From Methylobacterium sp. E-065 (GTDB lineage Bacteria; Pseudomonadota; Alphaproteobacteria; Rhizobiales; Beijerinckiaceae): DNA of 64,000 nucleotides. The translations under genes were made by a program, and so were the position numbers. Shown one piece after another: positions 46,782-56,347 of this stretch (positions within the stretch are counted from its first letter, which is position 1; each line of letters begins with the position of its first letter). The stretch covers positions 1 through 64,000 of the forward strand of contig NZ_JAKSYD010000105.1 of NCBI RefSeq assembly GCF_022829605.1, read 5' to 3'. The notes beneath the pieces were generated by a model that was not told the DNA's origin, did not search any database, and worked only from the letters and a program-made list of their open reading frames with translations.

Positions 46782-47342
46782 ATGAGCATCGATGTCGGCG
46801 CGCGCCTGCGCTTCGTGCGCGCCCGCCACGGCCTGTCGCAGCGGACGCTCGCCAGGCGGGCCGGGGTGACGAATTCCGCGATCTCGTTGATCGAGGCCAA
46901 CCGGGTGAACCCCTCGGTGGGCGCCCTGAAGCGGATCCTCGACGGGGTGCCGATCGGCATGGCCGAATTCTTCGCGCTGGAGCCGGAGCCCGAGCGCAAG
47001 GCGTTCTTCGCCGCCGAGGAGCTGACCGAGATCGGCCGTCGGGCCGCAAAGGGGGCGATCTCGTACCGTCAGGTCGGCGACAGCCTGTTCGGGCGCAAGC
47101 TCCAGCTCCTCAAGGAGCGCTACGAGCCCGGCGCCGATACCGGACGGGTGCCGCTCTCCCACGAGGGCGAGGAGGGCGGCATCGTGCTCTCCGGCCGGCT
47201 GGAGGTCACGGTGGATGCCGAGCGTCGGATCCTCGGCCCCGGCGACGCCTACAGCTTCGACAGCCGGCGGCCGCACCGCTTCCGCTGCGTGGGCCCGATC
47301 CCCTGCGAGGTGGTGAGCGCCTGCACGCCGCCGAGTTTCTGA
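46782..47342 (+). CDS. XRE-family regulator with C-terminal cupin domain (PuuR-like)
   Basis: 186 residues: a helix-turn-helix (LRFVRARHGLSQRTLARRAGVTNSAISLIEANRVNPSV) in the first 55, then a cupin-2 barrel from about 105 (PLSHEGEEGGIVLSGRLEVTVDAERRILGPGDAYSFDSRRPHRFRCVG). This layout is typical of repressors that sense polyamines or amino-acid-like ligands. It lies between the aminotransferase and an MFS transporter, which it likely controls. Confidence 0.93.
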   Translation: MSIDVGARLRFVRARHGLSQRTLARRAGVTNSAISLIEANRVNPSVGALKRILDGVPIGMAEFFALEPEPERKAFFAAEELTEIGRRAAKGAISYRQVGDSLFGRKLQLLKERYEPGADTGRVPLSHEGEEGGIVLSGRLEVTVDAERRILGPGDAYSFDSRRPHRFRCVGPIPCEVVSACTPPSF

Positions 47343-47459
47343 GGCGGCGTGCACGGGTCCGGATGAAAAACCCGACCTGTCGCGCGCAGACGTTGCGGTC
47401 GCCCGCCCGACTGGCGCATGCAGGGCGTCGTCTGAATTCATAATGCTGCGCGAGGATCG

Positions 47460-48779
47460 ATGGCCGTCACCACCGCCGCCCCGGCCGCCGGATCCGGAAC
47501 GAACCAGTCCGCCCGGGCGGCGCTGGCGGCGTTCGTGGGCACCACGATCGAGTGGTACGACTTCTTCATCTACGGCACGGCGGCGGCCCTGGTGTTCGGG
47601 CCGCTCTTCTTCACGGCGGAGTCGCCCTACATCGCGACGCTCTCGGCCTTCGGCACCTTCGCGGTGGGCTTCCTGGCGCGGCCGCTGGGCGGCCTGATCT
47701 TCGGGCATCTGGGCGACCGGTTCGGGCGCAAGCGGGCGCTCGTGGCGACGCTGGTGATGATGGGCATCGCCACCTCGGGGATCGGCCTGCTGCCGACCTA
47801 CGCGTCGGTCGGCCTGTGGGCGCCGGTGATGCTGGTCGTGCTGCGGCTGATCCAGGGGCTCGCGGTCGGTGGCGAGTGGGGCGGGGCGGTGCTGATGGCC
47901 GCCGAGCACGCGCCGGCCGGGCGCAACACCTTCTTCGCCTCCTTCGCGCAGCTCGGCAGCCCCGCCGGGCAGATCCTGTCGCTGCTGGCCTTCCGGCTCG
48001 CGGGCCTGCTCGACAAGGAGAGTTTCCTGGCCTGGGGCTGGCGGGTGCCGTTCCTCGTCAGCATCCTGCTGCTCGCGGTCGGGCTCGCAATTCGCCTCGG
48101 CGTCGCGGAATCGCCGGCCTTCGAGAAGGCCCGGGCCGCCGGTGGCCCACCGCCGGCCCCCGTGCGCGAGGTGCTGACGACCTGCCTCAAGCCGGTGCTG
48201 CTGGCCGCCGGCGCCAACACCTTCGCGATCGCCTCGGTCTACCTGTTCAACACCTTCATGATCGCCTTCACCACACAGTATCTCGGCATCGCCCGGGCGA
48301 CGATCCTCGACGCCCTGCTGATCGCCGCCGTGGTGCAGTTGATCATGACCCCGGTGGGCGCCCGGATCGCCGAACTCATCCGCAACGAGCGCCTGTTCCT
48401 GCAGGGCACGCTGATCTGGGCGATGCTGGCGCCCTATCCGCTGTTCTGGCTGGTCGAGACCAAATCGGTGCCGCTGATCGTGGTGGGCCTCGCGCTGAAC
48501 GTGGTCGGCAGCGCGACCTTCTACGCGGTGATCGCGGGCTACCTCGCGGGCGCCTTCCCGACCCGGGTGCGCTATACGGCGATCTCCATTGCCTACCAGT
48601 TCTGCGGCGCGCTGGCCGGCGGCCTGACGCCGATCGTCGGCACCGTGCTGGCCGAGCGCTTCCAGGGCCACTGGTGGCCGATCGCCGTGTTCGGCACGAT
48701 GCTGGCGGGCGTGTCCTTCATCTGCGTGACGCTGATCGGCGGCTACCGGGCGCGCCAGCGCGGCTTCCTCGACGACTGA
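47460..48779 (+). CDS. MFS transporter, metabolite:H+ symporter (MHS) type
   Basis: A 439-residue twelve-helix protein. The family start ALAAFVGTTIEWYDFFIYGTAAALVF, GHLGDRFGRKRALVATL and GLAVGGEWGGAVLMAAEHAP are the MHS/ShiA-ProP hallmarks. Genes of this group carry dicarboxylates, betaines, proline or similar compounds. It follows the XRE-cupin regulator by 117 bp on the same strand, so it may import the regulator's ligand for the aminotransferase. Confidence 0.92.
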   Translation: MAVTTAAPAAGSGTNQSARAALAAFVGTTIEWYDFFIYGTAAALVFGPLFFTAESPYIATLSAFGTFAVGFLARPLGGLIFGHLGDRFGRKRALVATLVMMGIATSGIGLLPTYASVGLWAPVMLVVLRLIQGLAVGGEWGGAVLMAAEHAPAGRNTFFASFAQLGSPAGQILSLLAFRLAGLLDKESFLAWGWRVPFLVSILLLAVGLAIRLGVAESPAFEKARAAGGPPPAPVREVLTTCLKPVLLAAGANTFAIASVYLFNTFMIAFTTQYLGIARATILDALLIAAVVQLIMTPVGARIAELIRNERLFLQGTLIWAMLAPYPLFWLVETKSVPLIVVGLALNVVGSATFYAVIAGYLAGAFPTRVRYTAISIAYQFCGALAGGLTPIVGTVLAERFQGHWWPIAVFGTMLAGVSFICVTLIGGYRARQRGFLDD

Positions 48780-48847
48780 GGCGGATCGATCGAAAGCCGT
48801 GGATCGGCGTAACGCCGGATTCAGGCGAGCGGTCTAGCCTCCACGGC

Positions 48848-49039
48848 ATGGATCCCGTTTCCGTCGCATCCGCCGTCCAGATGCTGGGCGCAGCCCAGAA
48901 CCAGCAGATCGGCGTGGCAATCGCCCGGCAGCAGCTCGCGGCCGACAAGGCCGTGGCCGGCCTCGTGGCGGAGGGCGCCCAGAGCGCGGCGCCGCCGGCG
49001 CCCCCCGGCCAGGGCCTGAGCGTCGACCTGAGGGTCTGA
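48848..49039 (+). CDS. YjfB-like small protein
   Basis: A 63-residue protein whose first two thirds (MDPVSVASAVQMLGAAQNQQIGVAIARQQLAADKAV) match the YjfB putative motility protein pattern (MDxxSVASAxxxLxxAQxQQxxxxxxL). The tail is Pro/Gly rich. A regulated link with motility is suggested only by that family name; the only motility-linked gene near is a chemoreceptor 4.5 kb away. Confidence 0.66.
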   Translation: MDPVSVASAVQMLGAAQNQQIGVAIARQQLAADKAVAGLVAEGAQSAAPPAPPGQGLSVDLRV

Positions 49040-49093
49040 GGGACCGCTCGACCGGAGCACTGGGTTTTCCGCTGCGCGGATCGATCCCGTCGT

Positions 49094-49144
49094 GGTTTCG
49101 AAGGGTCGCGACCGTTCGCGGGTCCAGGACGGGGCCCTGGTCAA
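49094..49144. repeat. mosaic intergenic palindromic repeat (copy 7, partial)
   Basis: GGTTTCGAAGGGTCGCGACCGTTCGCGGGTCCAGGACGGGGCCCTGG, a shorter variant of the CGAAAGG module. It lies between the YjfB-like and PhnA-like genes. Confidence 0.58.
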
Positions 49145-49186
49145 CACGGCCCTGGCCAGCACGTAGGGCAGTGCGCCCAGCAGGGA

Positions 49187-49486
49187 TCAGCGCTTGCGCA
49201 CGAACTCCGTGCGCAGGACCAAGCCCTTGATGGTGTCGTGGCGGCAGTCGATCTCCGCGGGATCGTCCGTGAGGCGGATCGACCGGATGACCGTGCCCTG
49301 CTTGAGGGTCTGGTTCGCGCCCTTGACCTTCAGGTCCTTGATGAGCGTGACCGAATCGCCGTCGGCGAGGACGTTGCCGGCCGCATCGCGGACCTCGGCC
49401 CGAGCCGGCGCCGCGGCCGCCCGACCGGGTGGGAGCCACTCGCCGGTGGCCTCGTCGTACACGTAAGTCTCGTCGGCGCCCGTCAA
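49187..49486 (-). CDS. PhnA/YjdM-like small protein
   Basis: A 99-residue protein whose C-terminal 70 residues (VRDAAGNVLADGDSVTLIKDLKVKGANQTLKQGTVIRSIRLTDDPAEIDCR, then DTIKGLVLRTEFVRK) are the PhnA/YjdM core. The N-terminal part reads ETYVYDEATGEWLP instead of the usual zinc-binding CPxC motif, which seems to be lacking. The function of this family, once linked to phosphonate use, is not established. Confidence 0.85.
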   Translation of the reverse strand: MTGADETYVYDEATGEWLPPGRAAAAPARAEVRDAAGNVLADGDSVTLIKDLKVKGANQTLKQGTVIRSIRLTDDPAEIDCRHDTIKGLVLRTEFVRKR

Positions 49487-49673
49487 ATCCCAAACCCCCG
49501 GTTCGGATCGGGCCGGGTCCGTCAGGATCTCTCAGGCCCGCATCCGCGCATTCCGCCACACCGAACCGGTCACCGATTCGGCGGGGGATGGTCGAGCTTA
49601 ACCGATCGGGCCGGCCCCGCGCGAGGGCGGCGGGGCCGGGGAGGGGGCTTCGAAGGGGGCCTTTTAGTGGGCC

Positions 49674-50960
49674 TTACCGCTTGAGCGGCCCGGCCTCGAT
49701 CACGTCCTCGACGGTCCGCAGACCGGCGCGGGGCGCGTTGACCAGGCAGGCCATGTTGCCCGGCGGGTGCTGGTTCTTCCACATCTTGGTGTGGGCGTGG
49801 GGGATCTTGTCCCACGGGAAGACCTCGCTCATGCAGGGGTCGATCCGCCGGTCCAGCACGAACTGGTTCGCCGAGGAGGCCTGCTTGAGGTGGGCGAAGT
49901 GGGAGCCCTGGATGCGCTTCTGGCGCATCCAGACGTAGCGGGCGTCGAAGGTGATGTTGAAGCCGGTCGTGCCGGCGCAGAACACCACCATGCCGCCGCG
50001 CTTCACCACCAGCGCCGAGACCGGGAAGGTCGCCTCGCCGGGATGCTCGAACACGATGTCGACATCCTGCTTGCCGGTGATGTCCCAGATCGCCTTGCCG
50101 AACTTGCGGGCTTCCTTGGTCCAGGCGTGGAACTCAGGCGAGTTCACCTTCGGCAGCTGGCCCCAGCAGTCGAAATCCTTGCGGTTGATCACGCCCTTGG
50201 CGCCGAGACTCATCACGTAGTCGCGCTTCGACTCGTCCGAGATCACCGCGATCGCGTTGGCGCCCGAGGCCGCGCAGAGCTGCACGCCGAACACGCCCAG
50301 GCCCCCGGAGGCGCCCCAGATCAGCACGTTCTGGCCCGGCTTCACCGTGTGCGGCGCGTGGCCGAACAGCATGCGGTAGGCGGTGGCGAGGGTGAGCGTG
50401 TAGCAGGCCGCCTCCTCCCAGGTGAGGTGCTTGGGCCGGACCATGAGCTGGCGGGACTGCACCCGGCAGAACTGGGCGAAGGAGCCGTCGCCGGTCTCGT
50501 AGCCCCAGATGCGCTGCGAGGGCGAGAACATCGGGTCGCCGCCGTTGCACTCCTCGTCGTCGCCGTCGTCGCGGTTGCAGTGGACAATGACCTCGTCGCC
50601 GACCTTCCAGCGCTTCACCTTGGAGCCGACCTTCCAGACGATGCCGGAGGCGTCGGAGCCCGCGATGTGGTACTCGCCCTTGTGGACGTCGAACGGCGAG
50701 ATCGGCTCGCCGAGGCCGGCCCAGACGCCGTTGTAGTTGACGCCCGCCGCCATGACGTAGACCAGCACCTCGTCGTCGCCGATCTCCCAGACCGGCAGCA
50801 CTTCGAGCTGGTGGGACTGTTCCGGGGGTCCGTGGCGCTCGCGCCGGATCGCCCAGGCATACATCTTGGCCGGCACGTGACCGAGCGGCGGGATCTCACC
50901 CATCTCGTAGAGATCTTTGACCTCACCGGTCGTCGGACTCAACGCAGCGCTCGCCGCCAT
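49674..50960 (-). CDS. ccrA: crotonyl-CoA carboxylase/reductase
   Basis: A 428-residue medium-chain reductase that carboxylates and reduces crotonyl-CoA to ethylmalonyl-CoA with NADPH, the committing step of the ethylmalonyl-CoA pathway. The family N-terminus GEIPPLGHVPAKMYAWAIRRERHG, the Rossmann motif LIWGASGGLGVFGVQL and the C-terminal IPHAHTKMWKNQHPPGNMACLV are all present. GAGGAG precedes ATG 50960. It is divergent from ecm, the gene for a later step of the same pathway. Confidence 0.97.
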   Translation of the reverse strand: MAASAALSPTTGEVKDLYEMGEIPPLGHVPAKMYAWAIRRERHGPPEQSHQLEVLPVWEIGDDEVLVYVMAAGVNYNGVWAGLGEPISPFDVHKGEYHIAGSDASGIVWKVGSKVKRWKVGDEVIVHCNRDDGDDEECNGGDPMFSPSQRIWGYETGDGSFAQFCRVQSRQLMVRPKHLTWEEAACYTLTLATAYRMLFGHAPHTVKPGQNVLIWGASGGLGVFGVQLCAASGANAIAVISDESKRDYVMSLGAKGVINRKDFDCWGQLPKVNSPEFHAWTKEARKFGKAIWDITGKQDVDIVFEHPGEATFPVSALVVKRGGMVVFCAGTTGFNITFDARYVWMRQKRIQGSHFAHLKQASSANQFVLDRRIDPCMSEVFPWDKIPHAHTKMWKNQHPPGNMACLVNAPRAGLRTVEDVIEAGPLKR

Positions 50961-51423
50961 CTCGCTCTCCTCTCGTCCCGCGTGTTGCTCACGGCCGCGG
51001 TTCTCCCTCGCGCTATAGCGGCGATGCGAAAGGCCTCCAAGTGGGTCGAAAGTCGAAACCCGGAGGTTTTCGACGTGAAAAGGCAGCCCACACAGGGACG
51101 GCGCCCACGTATTCAAATTCGGCTTTCGGGGAGACCAAGTATTATTCCGCGCGCGCGGGGCCGCCACCGGACCCGAGACCTTGCACGGCGCTACCGCGCC
51201 TCTCAGGTGGACTTTATACCAGTGAACGACCTGCGCGAGGCTGGTCGCGTAGACCGCGCCCCCTCAAATCGCGCTGTTCCGGCGAACAAGTTTTTTAAAG
51301 CCCTGCGGCCGCGCGCAGGGGCCTCTTGCACTTCCGTCCCGGATGACGCGTGGCCAAGCCTTCGCTACGGTGGCGGCAACGCTGCGCCCCGAGCGCGGAT
51401 ACAAAGATCACATGGAGGCCAGG
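50961..51423. promoter_or_regulatory. divergent ccr-ecm promoter region
   Basis: A 463-bp region that must carry both promoters. It holds three GTCGAAA boxes at 51045-51074. No catalase gene or other gene lies here, in contrast to the ccr locus reported for Methylorubrum extorquens AM1 (from memory). No clear -35/-10 pair was found. Confidence 0.55.
51045..51074. promoter_or_regulatory. triple GTCGAAA box upstream of ccr
   Basis: Two head-to-tail GTCGAAA copies (51045-51051, 51052-51058) are followed, after nine bases, by the inverted copy TTTCGAC (51068-51074). The second and third form a 23-bp inverted repeat. They lie 85-114 bp upstream of the ccr start codon. A dimeric regulator such as a TetR-type CcrR-like protein could bind, but this is inference. 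Confidence 0.6.
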
Positions 51424-53466
51424 ATGGGCGCGAGCGCCGCGGAAACCCGGAGCGACAAGTCCAGCCGCGACAAGCCGTGGATCATCCGCACCTATGCGGG
51501 ACATTCCAACGCGGCGGAGTCGAACGCGCTCTATCGGGGCAACCTCGCCAAGGGCCAGACCGGCCTGTCGGTGGCCTTCGACCTGCCGACCCAGACCGGC
51601 TACGACCCGGACCACGAATTGTCGCGCGGCGAGGTCGGCAAGGTCGGCGTCTCGATCGCGCATCTCGGCGACATGCGGACCCTGTTCCAGGACATCCCGC
51701 TCGCCCAGATGAACACCTCGATGACCATCAACGCCACGGCCCCGTGGCTGCTGGCGCTCTATCTGGCGGTGGCCGAGGAGCAGGGCGCGCCGCTCGCCGC
51801 CCTCCAGGGCACGACCCAGAACGACATCATCAAGGAATACCTGTCGCGCGGCACCTACGTGTTCCCGCCCGCGCCCTCGCTCCGGCTCACCAAGGACGTG
51901 ATCCTGTTCACGACCAAGAACGTGCCGAAGTGGAACCCGATGAACGTCTGCTCCTACCACCTGCAGGAGGCGGGGGCGACGCCGGTCCAGGAGCTGTCCT
52001 ACGCGCTGGCCATCGCGATCGCGGTGCTCGACACGGTGCGGGATGATCCCGAGTTCGACGCCGCGAGCTTTTCCGACGTCTTCGGCCGGATCTCGTTCTT
52101 CGTGAATGCCGGGCTGCGGTTCGTCACCGAGATCTGCAAGATGCGGGCGTTCTCGGAACTCTGGGACGAGATCGCCCAGGAGCGCTACGGCATCGACGAC
52201 CCGAAGAAGCGGATTTTTCGGTATGGCGTGCAGGTGAACTCCTTGGGGCTCACCGAGCAGCAACCGGAAAATAACGTCCACCGCATCCTGATCGAGATGC
52301 TGGCTGTCACGCTGTCCAAGCGCGCCCGCGCCCGTGCCGTGCAGTTGCCGGCCTGGAACGAGGCGCTCGGCCTGCCGCGACCCTGGGACCAGCAATGGTC
52401 GATGCGCATGCAGCAGATCCTGGCCTTCGAGACCGACCTCCTCGAATACGACGACATCTTCGACGGCAGCCACGTGATCGAGGCCAAGGTCGAGGCGCTG
52501 AAGGTCGAGACCCGGGCCGAATTGGAGCGGATCGGCGGCATCGGCGGTGCGGTCGCGGCCGTGGAGACCGGGGCGCTCAAGCGCGCGCTGGTGGAGTCGA
52601 ACGCAAGGCGGATCTCGGCGATCGAGGCCGGCGACCAGATCGTCGTCGGCGTGAACAAGTGGCAGCAGGGCGAGCCCTCGCCGCTCACCGCCGGGGAGGG
52701 CGCCATCTTCTCGGTCTCCGAGACGGTCGAGATGGAGGCGCAGACCCGCATCCGCGAATGGCGCAGCCGCCGCGACGAGCAGGCCGTGGGCCAAGCCCTC
52801 GACGCCCTGGAGCAGGCGGCCCGCTCGGGCGCCAACATCATGCCGCCCTCGATCGAAGCCGCGAAGGCCGGAATCACCACCGGCGAGTGGGGCGAGCGCC
52901 TGCGCGCGGTGTTCGGCGAGTACCGGGCGCCCACCGGCGTGACCCTCGAGACGGTCTCGGCCGGGGCCGCCGAGGAGGCCAAGCTGCTGATCGCCGATCT
53001 CGGCGAGCGGCTGGGCGAGACGCCCAAGATCGTGGTCGGCAAGCCGGGCCTCGACGGCCATTCCAACGGCGCCGAGCAGATCGCGCTGCGCGCCCGCGAC
53101 GTCGGCTTCGACGTGACCTACGACGGCATCCGCCAGACCCCGACCGAGATCGTCGCCAAGGCGAAGGAGACGGGCGCCCACGTGGTCGGCCTGTCGATCC
53201 TGTCCGGCTCACACGTGCCGCTGGTGCGCGAGGTCCGGGCCAAGATGCGGGAGGCGGGCCTCGACCATATCCCCGTCGTGGTCGGCGGCATCATCTCGGC
53301 GGAGGACGAACTCGTCCTCAAGAACATGGGCGTGCGCGCCGTCTACACGCCGAAGGACTACGCCATCGACCAGATCATGGTCGGGCTGGCCAAGGTGGTG
53401 GAGAAGAGCCTGGATCGCCGGGACGGCCCGTCCGACAGGCCGCGCGAGGAGGCCCAGGTCTACTGA
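51424..53466 (+). CDS. ecm: ethylmalonyl-CoA mutase
   Basis: A 680-residue B12-dependent mutase that turns (2R)-ethylmalonyl-CoA into (2S)-methylsuccinyl-CoA. The substrate domain has the radical-mutase block NALYRGNLAKGQTGLSVAFDLPTQTGYD. The B12 domain carries the DxHxxG cobalt-ligand motif in GKPGLDGHSNGAEQIALRARD, followed by GLSILSGSHVPLV. ATG 51424 has GGAGG 5 bp upstream and gives the Ecm-type short N-terminus; an ATG 12 bp earlier lacks this. Its pairing with ccr identifies it as Ecm rather than a methylmalonyl-CoA mutase. Confidence 0.95.
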   Translation: MGASAAETRSDKSSRDKPWIIRTYAGHSNAAESNALYRGNLAKGQTGLSVAFDLPTQTGYDPDHELSRGEVGKVGVSIAHLGDMRTLFQDIPLAQMNTSMTINATAPWLLALYLAVAEEQGAPLAALQGTTQNDIIKEYLSRGTYVFPPAPSLRLTKDVILFTTKNVPKWNPMNVCSYHLQEAGATPVQELSYALAIAIAVLDTVRDDPEFDAASFSDVFGRISFFVNAGLRFVTEICKMRAFSELWDEIAQERYGIDDPKKRIFRYGVQVNSLGLTEQQPENNVHRILIEMLAVTLSKRARARAVQLPAWNEALGLPRPWDQQWSMRMQQILAFETDLLEYDDIFDGSHVIEAKVEALKVETRAELERIGGIGGAVAAVETGALKRALVESNARRISAIEAGDQIVVGVNKWQQGEPSPLTAGEGAIFSVSETVEMEAQTRIREWRSRRDEQAVGQALDALEQAARSGANIMPPSIEAAKAGITTGEWGERLRAVFGEYRAPTGVTLETVSAGAAEEAKLLIADLGERLGETPKIVVGKPGLDGHSNGAEQIALRARDVGFDVTYDGIRQTPTEIVAKAKETGAHVVGLSILSGSHVPLVREVRAKMREAGLDHIPVVVGGIISAEDELVLKNMGVRAVYTPKDYAIDQIMVGLAKVVEKSLDRRDGPSDRPREEAQVY

Positions 53467-53576
53467 GGGGCTGTACGCACAGGTTGAATCGATCGCTTAG
53501 GAATCTCAAACAAGTTTAACTGTTTCGCCGCCATACCGCCTTCGGTCCTGCCCCCCGGGACCGAAGGCGACATCAC

Positions 53577-55262
53577 ATGCGCACCGGTATTTCGATCGCG
53601 GCCAAACTCGGGGCCTGCCTTGCCGCCCTGATACTCCTGATCGCCGCGACGAGCGGTCTCTCCCTGGCGGAGCTGCACAGCGTCAACGCCACGGCGGCGG
53701 AACTCCGCGACGTGCGCGTGCCGGCGACTGATGCGCTGGGCCGGATGGGCGTCCTCATCATGCGCCAGCGGGTCAATGGTGGCCGGCTCATCACGGCCGA
53801 CACGCCGGAGCTGCGGGCAGAGGTCTCGACCCTCATCGCCAAGCGCGGCGAGCAGCTGGCGGCGCAGTTCGGCCGCTACGAGGCCGAGCCGCTCACGCAG
53901 GCCGAGCGCGAGAGCTACGCGGCGCTGCGCCGGAACCTCGAAGCCTACAACGCGCTGCAGAAGCAGGCCCTGGACAAGGCCACCACGGGCGACATCGCCG
54001 GCGGGCAGCGGATCTACAACACCACGATGTCGGCCGGCATCAACGCCGTGCTCTCGGAGTGGGACCGGCTGGTCGACCTGAACGCCGCCGGCTCGCAGGC
54101 GAGCGGCACGCGGATCGCGGAGACCTACGCGGCCGCCAACCGGGACATTCTGGCCCTCGCCGGCCTCGCGTTGATCGTCGCCCTGGGCGCCCTCGTGATG
54201 GTGCTGCGCGGCGTCAGCCGGCCGCTGCGGGCGATCTCCGCGGCGACGCAACGCCTCGCCGCCGGCGACATCGCGGCCGAGATCCCGGGCCAGGGCCGCC
54301 GGGACGAGATCGGCGCGCTGGCCGGTTCCGTGGTGGTGTTCCGTGACAATCTGGTCCGGAGCCGCGCCCTCGAGGCCGAGACCGCGCTGGCCCGCGCGGA
54401 TGCCGAAACGCAGCGCCGGGCCGCGACCCGGGCCATGGCCGACGCCTTCGAGCAGGCGGTCGGCGGCATCGTCGGCGGCGTATCGGCGGCCGCCACCGAG
54501 CTGGAGGCGACCGCCCGGTCCCTGACCGGAAGCGCGGCGGACTCGGCCGGTCAGTCCGGCACGGTCGCGTCGGCTGCCAACGAGGCCGCCGCCAACGTCA
54601 ACACCGTTGCGGCGGCGGCCGAGGAGCTGGGCTCGTCGGTCCAGGAGATCGGCCGGCAGGTCAGCGGCTCGGCGGAACTGGCGCGGATCGCCGTCGCCGA
54701 GGCGGCCGACACGGTCGCCCTGGTGCAGGACCTGAGCGCCGCCGCCGCGAAGGTTGGCGACGTAGTCGGCCTGATCTCGACCATCGCGGCCCAGACCAAC
54801 CTTCTGGCCCTCAACGCCACCATCGAGGCGGCCCGCGCGGGCGAGGCGGGGCGCGGCTTCGCGGTGGTCGCCACCGAGGTCAAGGAACTGGCCAGCCAGA
54901 CGGCGCGGGCGACTGAGGAGATCACCGGTCAGATCACCCGGATTCAGGCCTCCACCGGGCAGGCCGCGAACTCGATCGACGGGATCAGGCGGCGCATCCG
55001 CGAGATCGACGGCGTGGCGGCCTCGATCGCCGCCGCCGTGGAGCAGCAGGGCGCGGCAACCCAGGAGATTGTGCGCAACGTCGCCGAGGCGGCGGTGGGC
55101 ACCGGCGCGGTCACCGGCACCATCGCGAGCCTTGCCCAGGCGGCCGAGGAGACCGGCGCGGCCGCCGCCCAAGTGCTGGGCGCGGCCTCCGACATGTCCC
55201 GCCAGTCCGAGCACCTCACCGCCGAGGTCGGTCGGTTCCTCGCCACGGTGCGGGCGGCGTGA
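53577..55262 (+). CDS. methyl-accepting chemotaxis protein
   Basis: A 561-residue transmembrane receptor with a first helix near 10-30, a periplasmic four-helix-bundle sensor to about 187, a second helix 188-210, and a HAMP domain ([19 protein letters not shown]). The conserved signalling hairpin around residue 400 reads [40 protein letters not shown]. It would signal to CheA/CheW. It has no C-terminal CheR pentapeptide, so methylation may need help from another receptor. Ligand unknown. Confidence 0.94.
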   Translation: MRTGISIAAKLGACLAALILLIAATSGLSLAELHSVNATAAELRDVRVPATDALGRMGVLIMRQRVNGGRLITADTPELRAEVSTLIAKRGEQLAAQFGRYEAEPLTQAERESYAALRRNLEAYNALQKQALDKATTGDIAGGQRIYNTTMSAGINAVLSEWDRLVDLNAAGSQASGTRIAETYAAANRDILALAGLALIVALGALVMVLRGVSRPLRAISAATQRLAAGDIAAEIPGQGRRDEIGALAGSVVVFRDNLVRSRALEAETALARADAETQRRAATRAMADAFEQAVGGIVGGVSAAATELEATARSLTGSAADSAGQSGTVASAANEAAANVNTVAAAAEELGSSVQEIGRQVSGSAELARIAVAEAADTVALVQDLSAAAAKVGDVVGLISTIAAQTNLLALNATIEAARAGEAGRGFAVVATEVKELASQTARATEEITGQITRIQASTGQAANSIDGIRRRIREIDGVAASIAAAVEQQGAATQEIVRNVAEAAVGTGAVTGTIASLAQAAEETGAAAAQVLGAASDMSRQSEHLTAEVGRFLATVRAA

Positions 55263-55309
55263 GCCACCGGCCCCTCACGATGGCGCCTCGGATCGCGTAG
55301 GACGGCACC

Positions 55310-56347
55310 ATGCCGTCCGCCCTGCCCACGCTTCTCCTCCTCGCCGTACCGCTGGCCGCCGCCCTCTCGGCGGGGCTCATCCTGCGGCTGTTCCCGCTGC
55401 TGCAGCGCTACGCCCTGGCGCGGCCGAACGCCCGCTCCAGCCACACGGTACCGACGCCGCAGGGGGGCGGCATCGCCGTGGTGACGGCGCTGGTGACGAT
55501 CTCGGGCCTGCTCATCGCGGCGCCGGAGATCGGCGGCCGGCCGGACTGGATCTGGCTCGCCGGCTGCGCGCTCGCCCTGGCACTCCTCGGGGCCGTGGAC
55601 GACGTGCGCCCGCTGCCGGCCGGCCTTCGGCTCGTCGCGCAGGCCGTGGCAATCGGCCTGCTGGTCTGGCACCTGGACGGACGGCTGCTGCCCGGCCTCC
55701 CCCTTGGGCTCGAACGCGCCCTCGCCCTCGTCGCGGGCCTGTGGTTCGTGAATCTGACGAACTTCATGGACGGGCTCGACTGGATGATCGTGGCGGAGAT
55801 CGTCCCGGTCTCCGGCGCCCTGCTGCTGTTCGGCCTCGCCGGGCTCCTGCCGCCGCTGCCCACGCTGGTGGCGTCCTGCCTGCTCGGCGCGGTGCTGGGC
55901 TTCGCGCCGTTCAACCGGCCGGCCGCAAGGCTCTTCCTGGGGGATGTCGGCGCGCTGCCGATCGGACTCGTCACCGCGTGGCTGCTCTGGCATCTCGCCA
56001 CGGCGGGGGGACTCGCCGCCGCGCTGCTGCTGCCGCTCACCTATCTCGCCGATGCCAGCCTGACGCTCGCCGCACGGGCCGGCCGGAGGGAACGGATCTG
56101 GGAGGCGCATCGGGGCCATTTCTACCAGCGGGCGACCGTGAACGGGCTCACGGTTCCGGGCGTGGTCGGGCGGGTCTTCGCGGTCAATCTCGCGCTGGCG
56201 GCGCTGGCCGCCGCGACCTTGTTTTGGCCGTCCTGGCCGGTCACCCTCGCGGCGCTGGCAGTCGGGTCGGCCCTGGTCGCCGGCCTGCTCCGCCGCTTCG
56301 CCCGCGCCCCGGCGCCGGCCCCCGCCGAAGGTGCCGCCCACCCGTGA
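55310..56347 (+). CDS. polyisoprenyl-phosphate glycosyl-1-phosphate transferase (WecA/GT4 type)
   Basis: A 345-residue protein with about ten membrane helices that links an UDP-sugar-1-phosphate (probably N-acetyl-hexosamine) to undecaprenyl phosphate. It has the PTPQGGGIAVV motif, the catalytic NLTNFMDGLDWMI, the FLGDVGA motif and the HRGHFYQRA cytosolic histidine motif. It overlaps the following epimerase by GTGA, so the two are translationally coupled for O-antigen or exopolysaccharide synthesis. Confidence 0.92.
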   Translation: MPSALPTLLLLAVPLAAALSAGLILRLFPLLQRYALARPNARSSHTVPTPQGGGIAVVTALVTISGLLIAAPEIGGRPDWIWLAGCALALALLGAVDDVRPLPAGLRLVAQAVAIGLLVWHLDGRLLPGLPLGLERALALVAGLWFVNLTNFMDGLDWMIVAEIVPVSGALLLFGLAGLLPPLPTLVASCLLGAVLGFAPFNRPAARLFLGDVGALPIGLVTAWLLWHLATAGGLAAALLLPLTYLADASLTLAARAGRRERIWEAHRGHFYQRATVNGLTVPGVVGRVFAVNLALAALAAATLFWPSWPVTLAALAVGSALVAGLLRRFARAPAPAPAEGAAHP

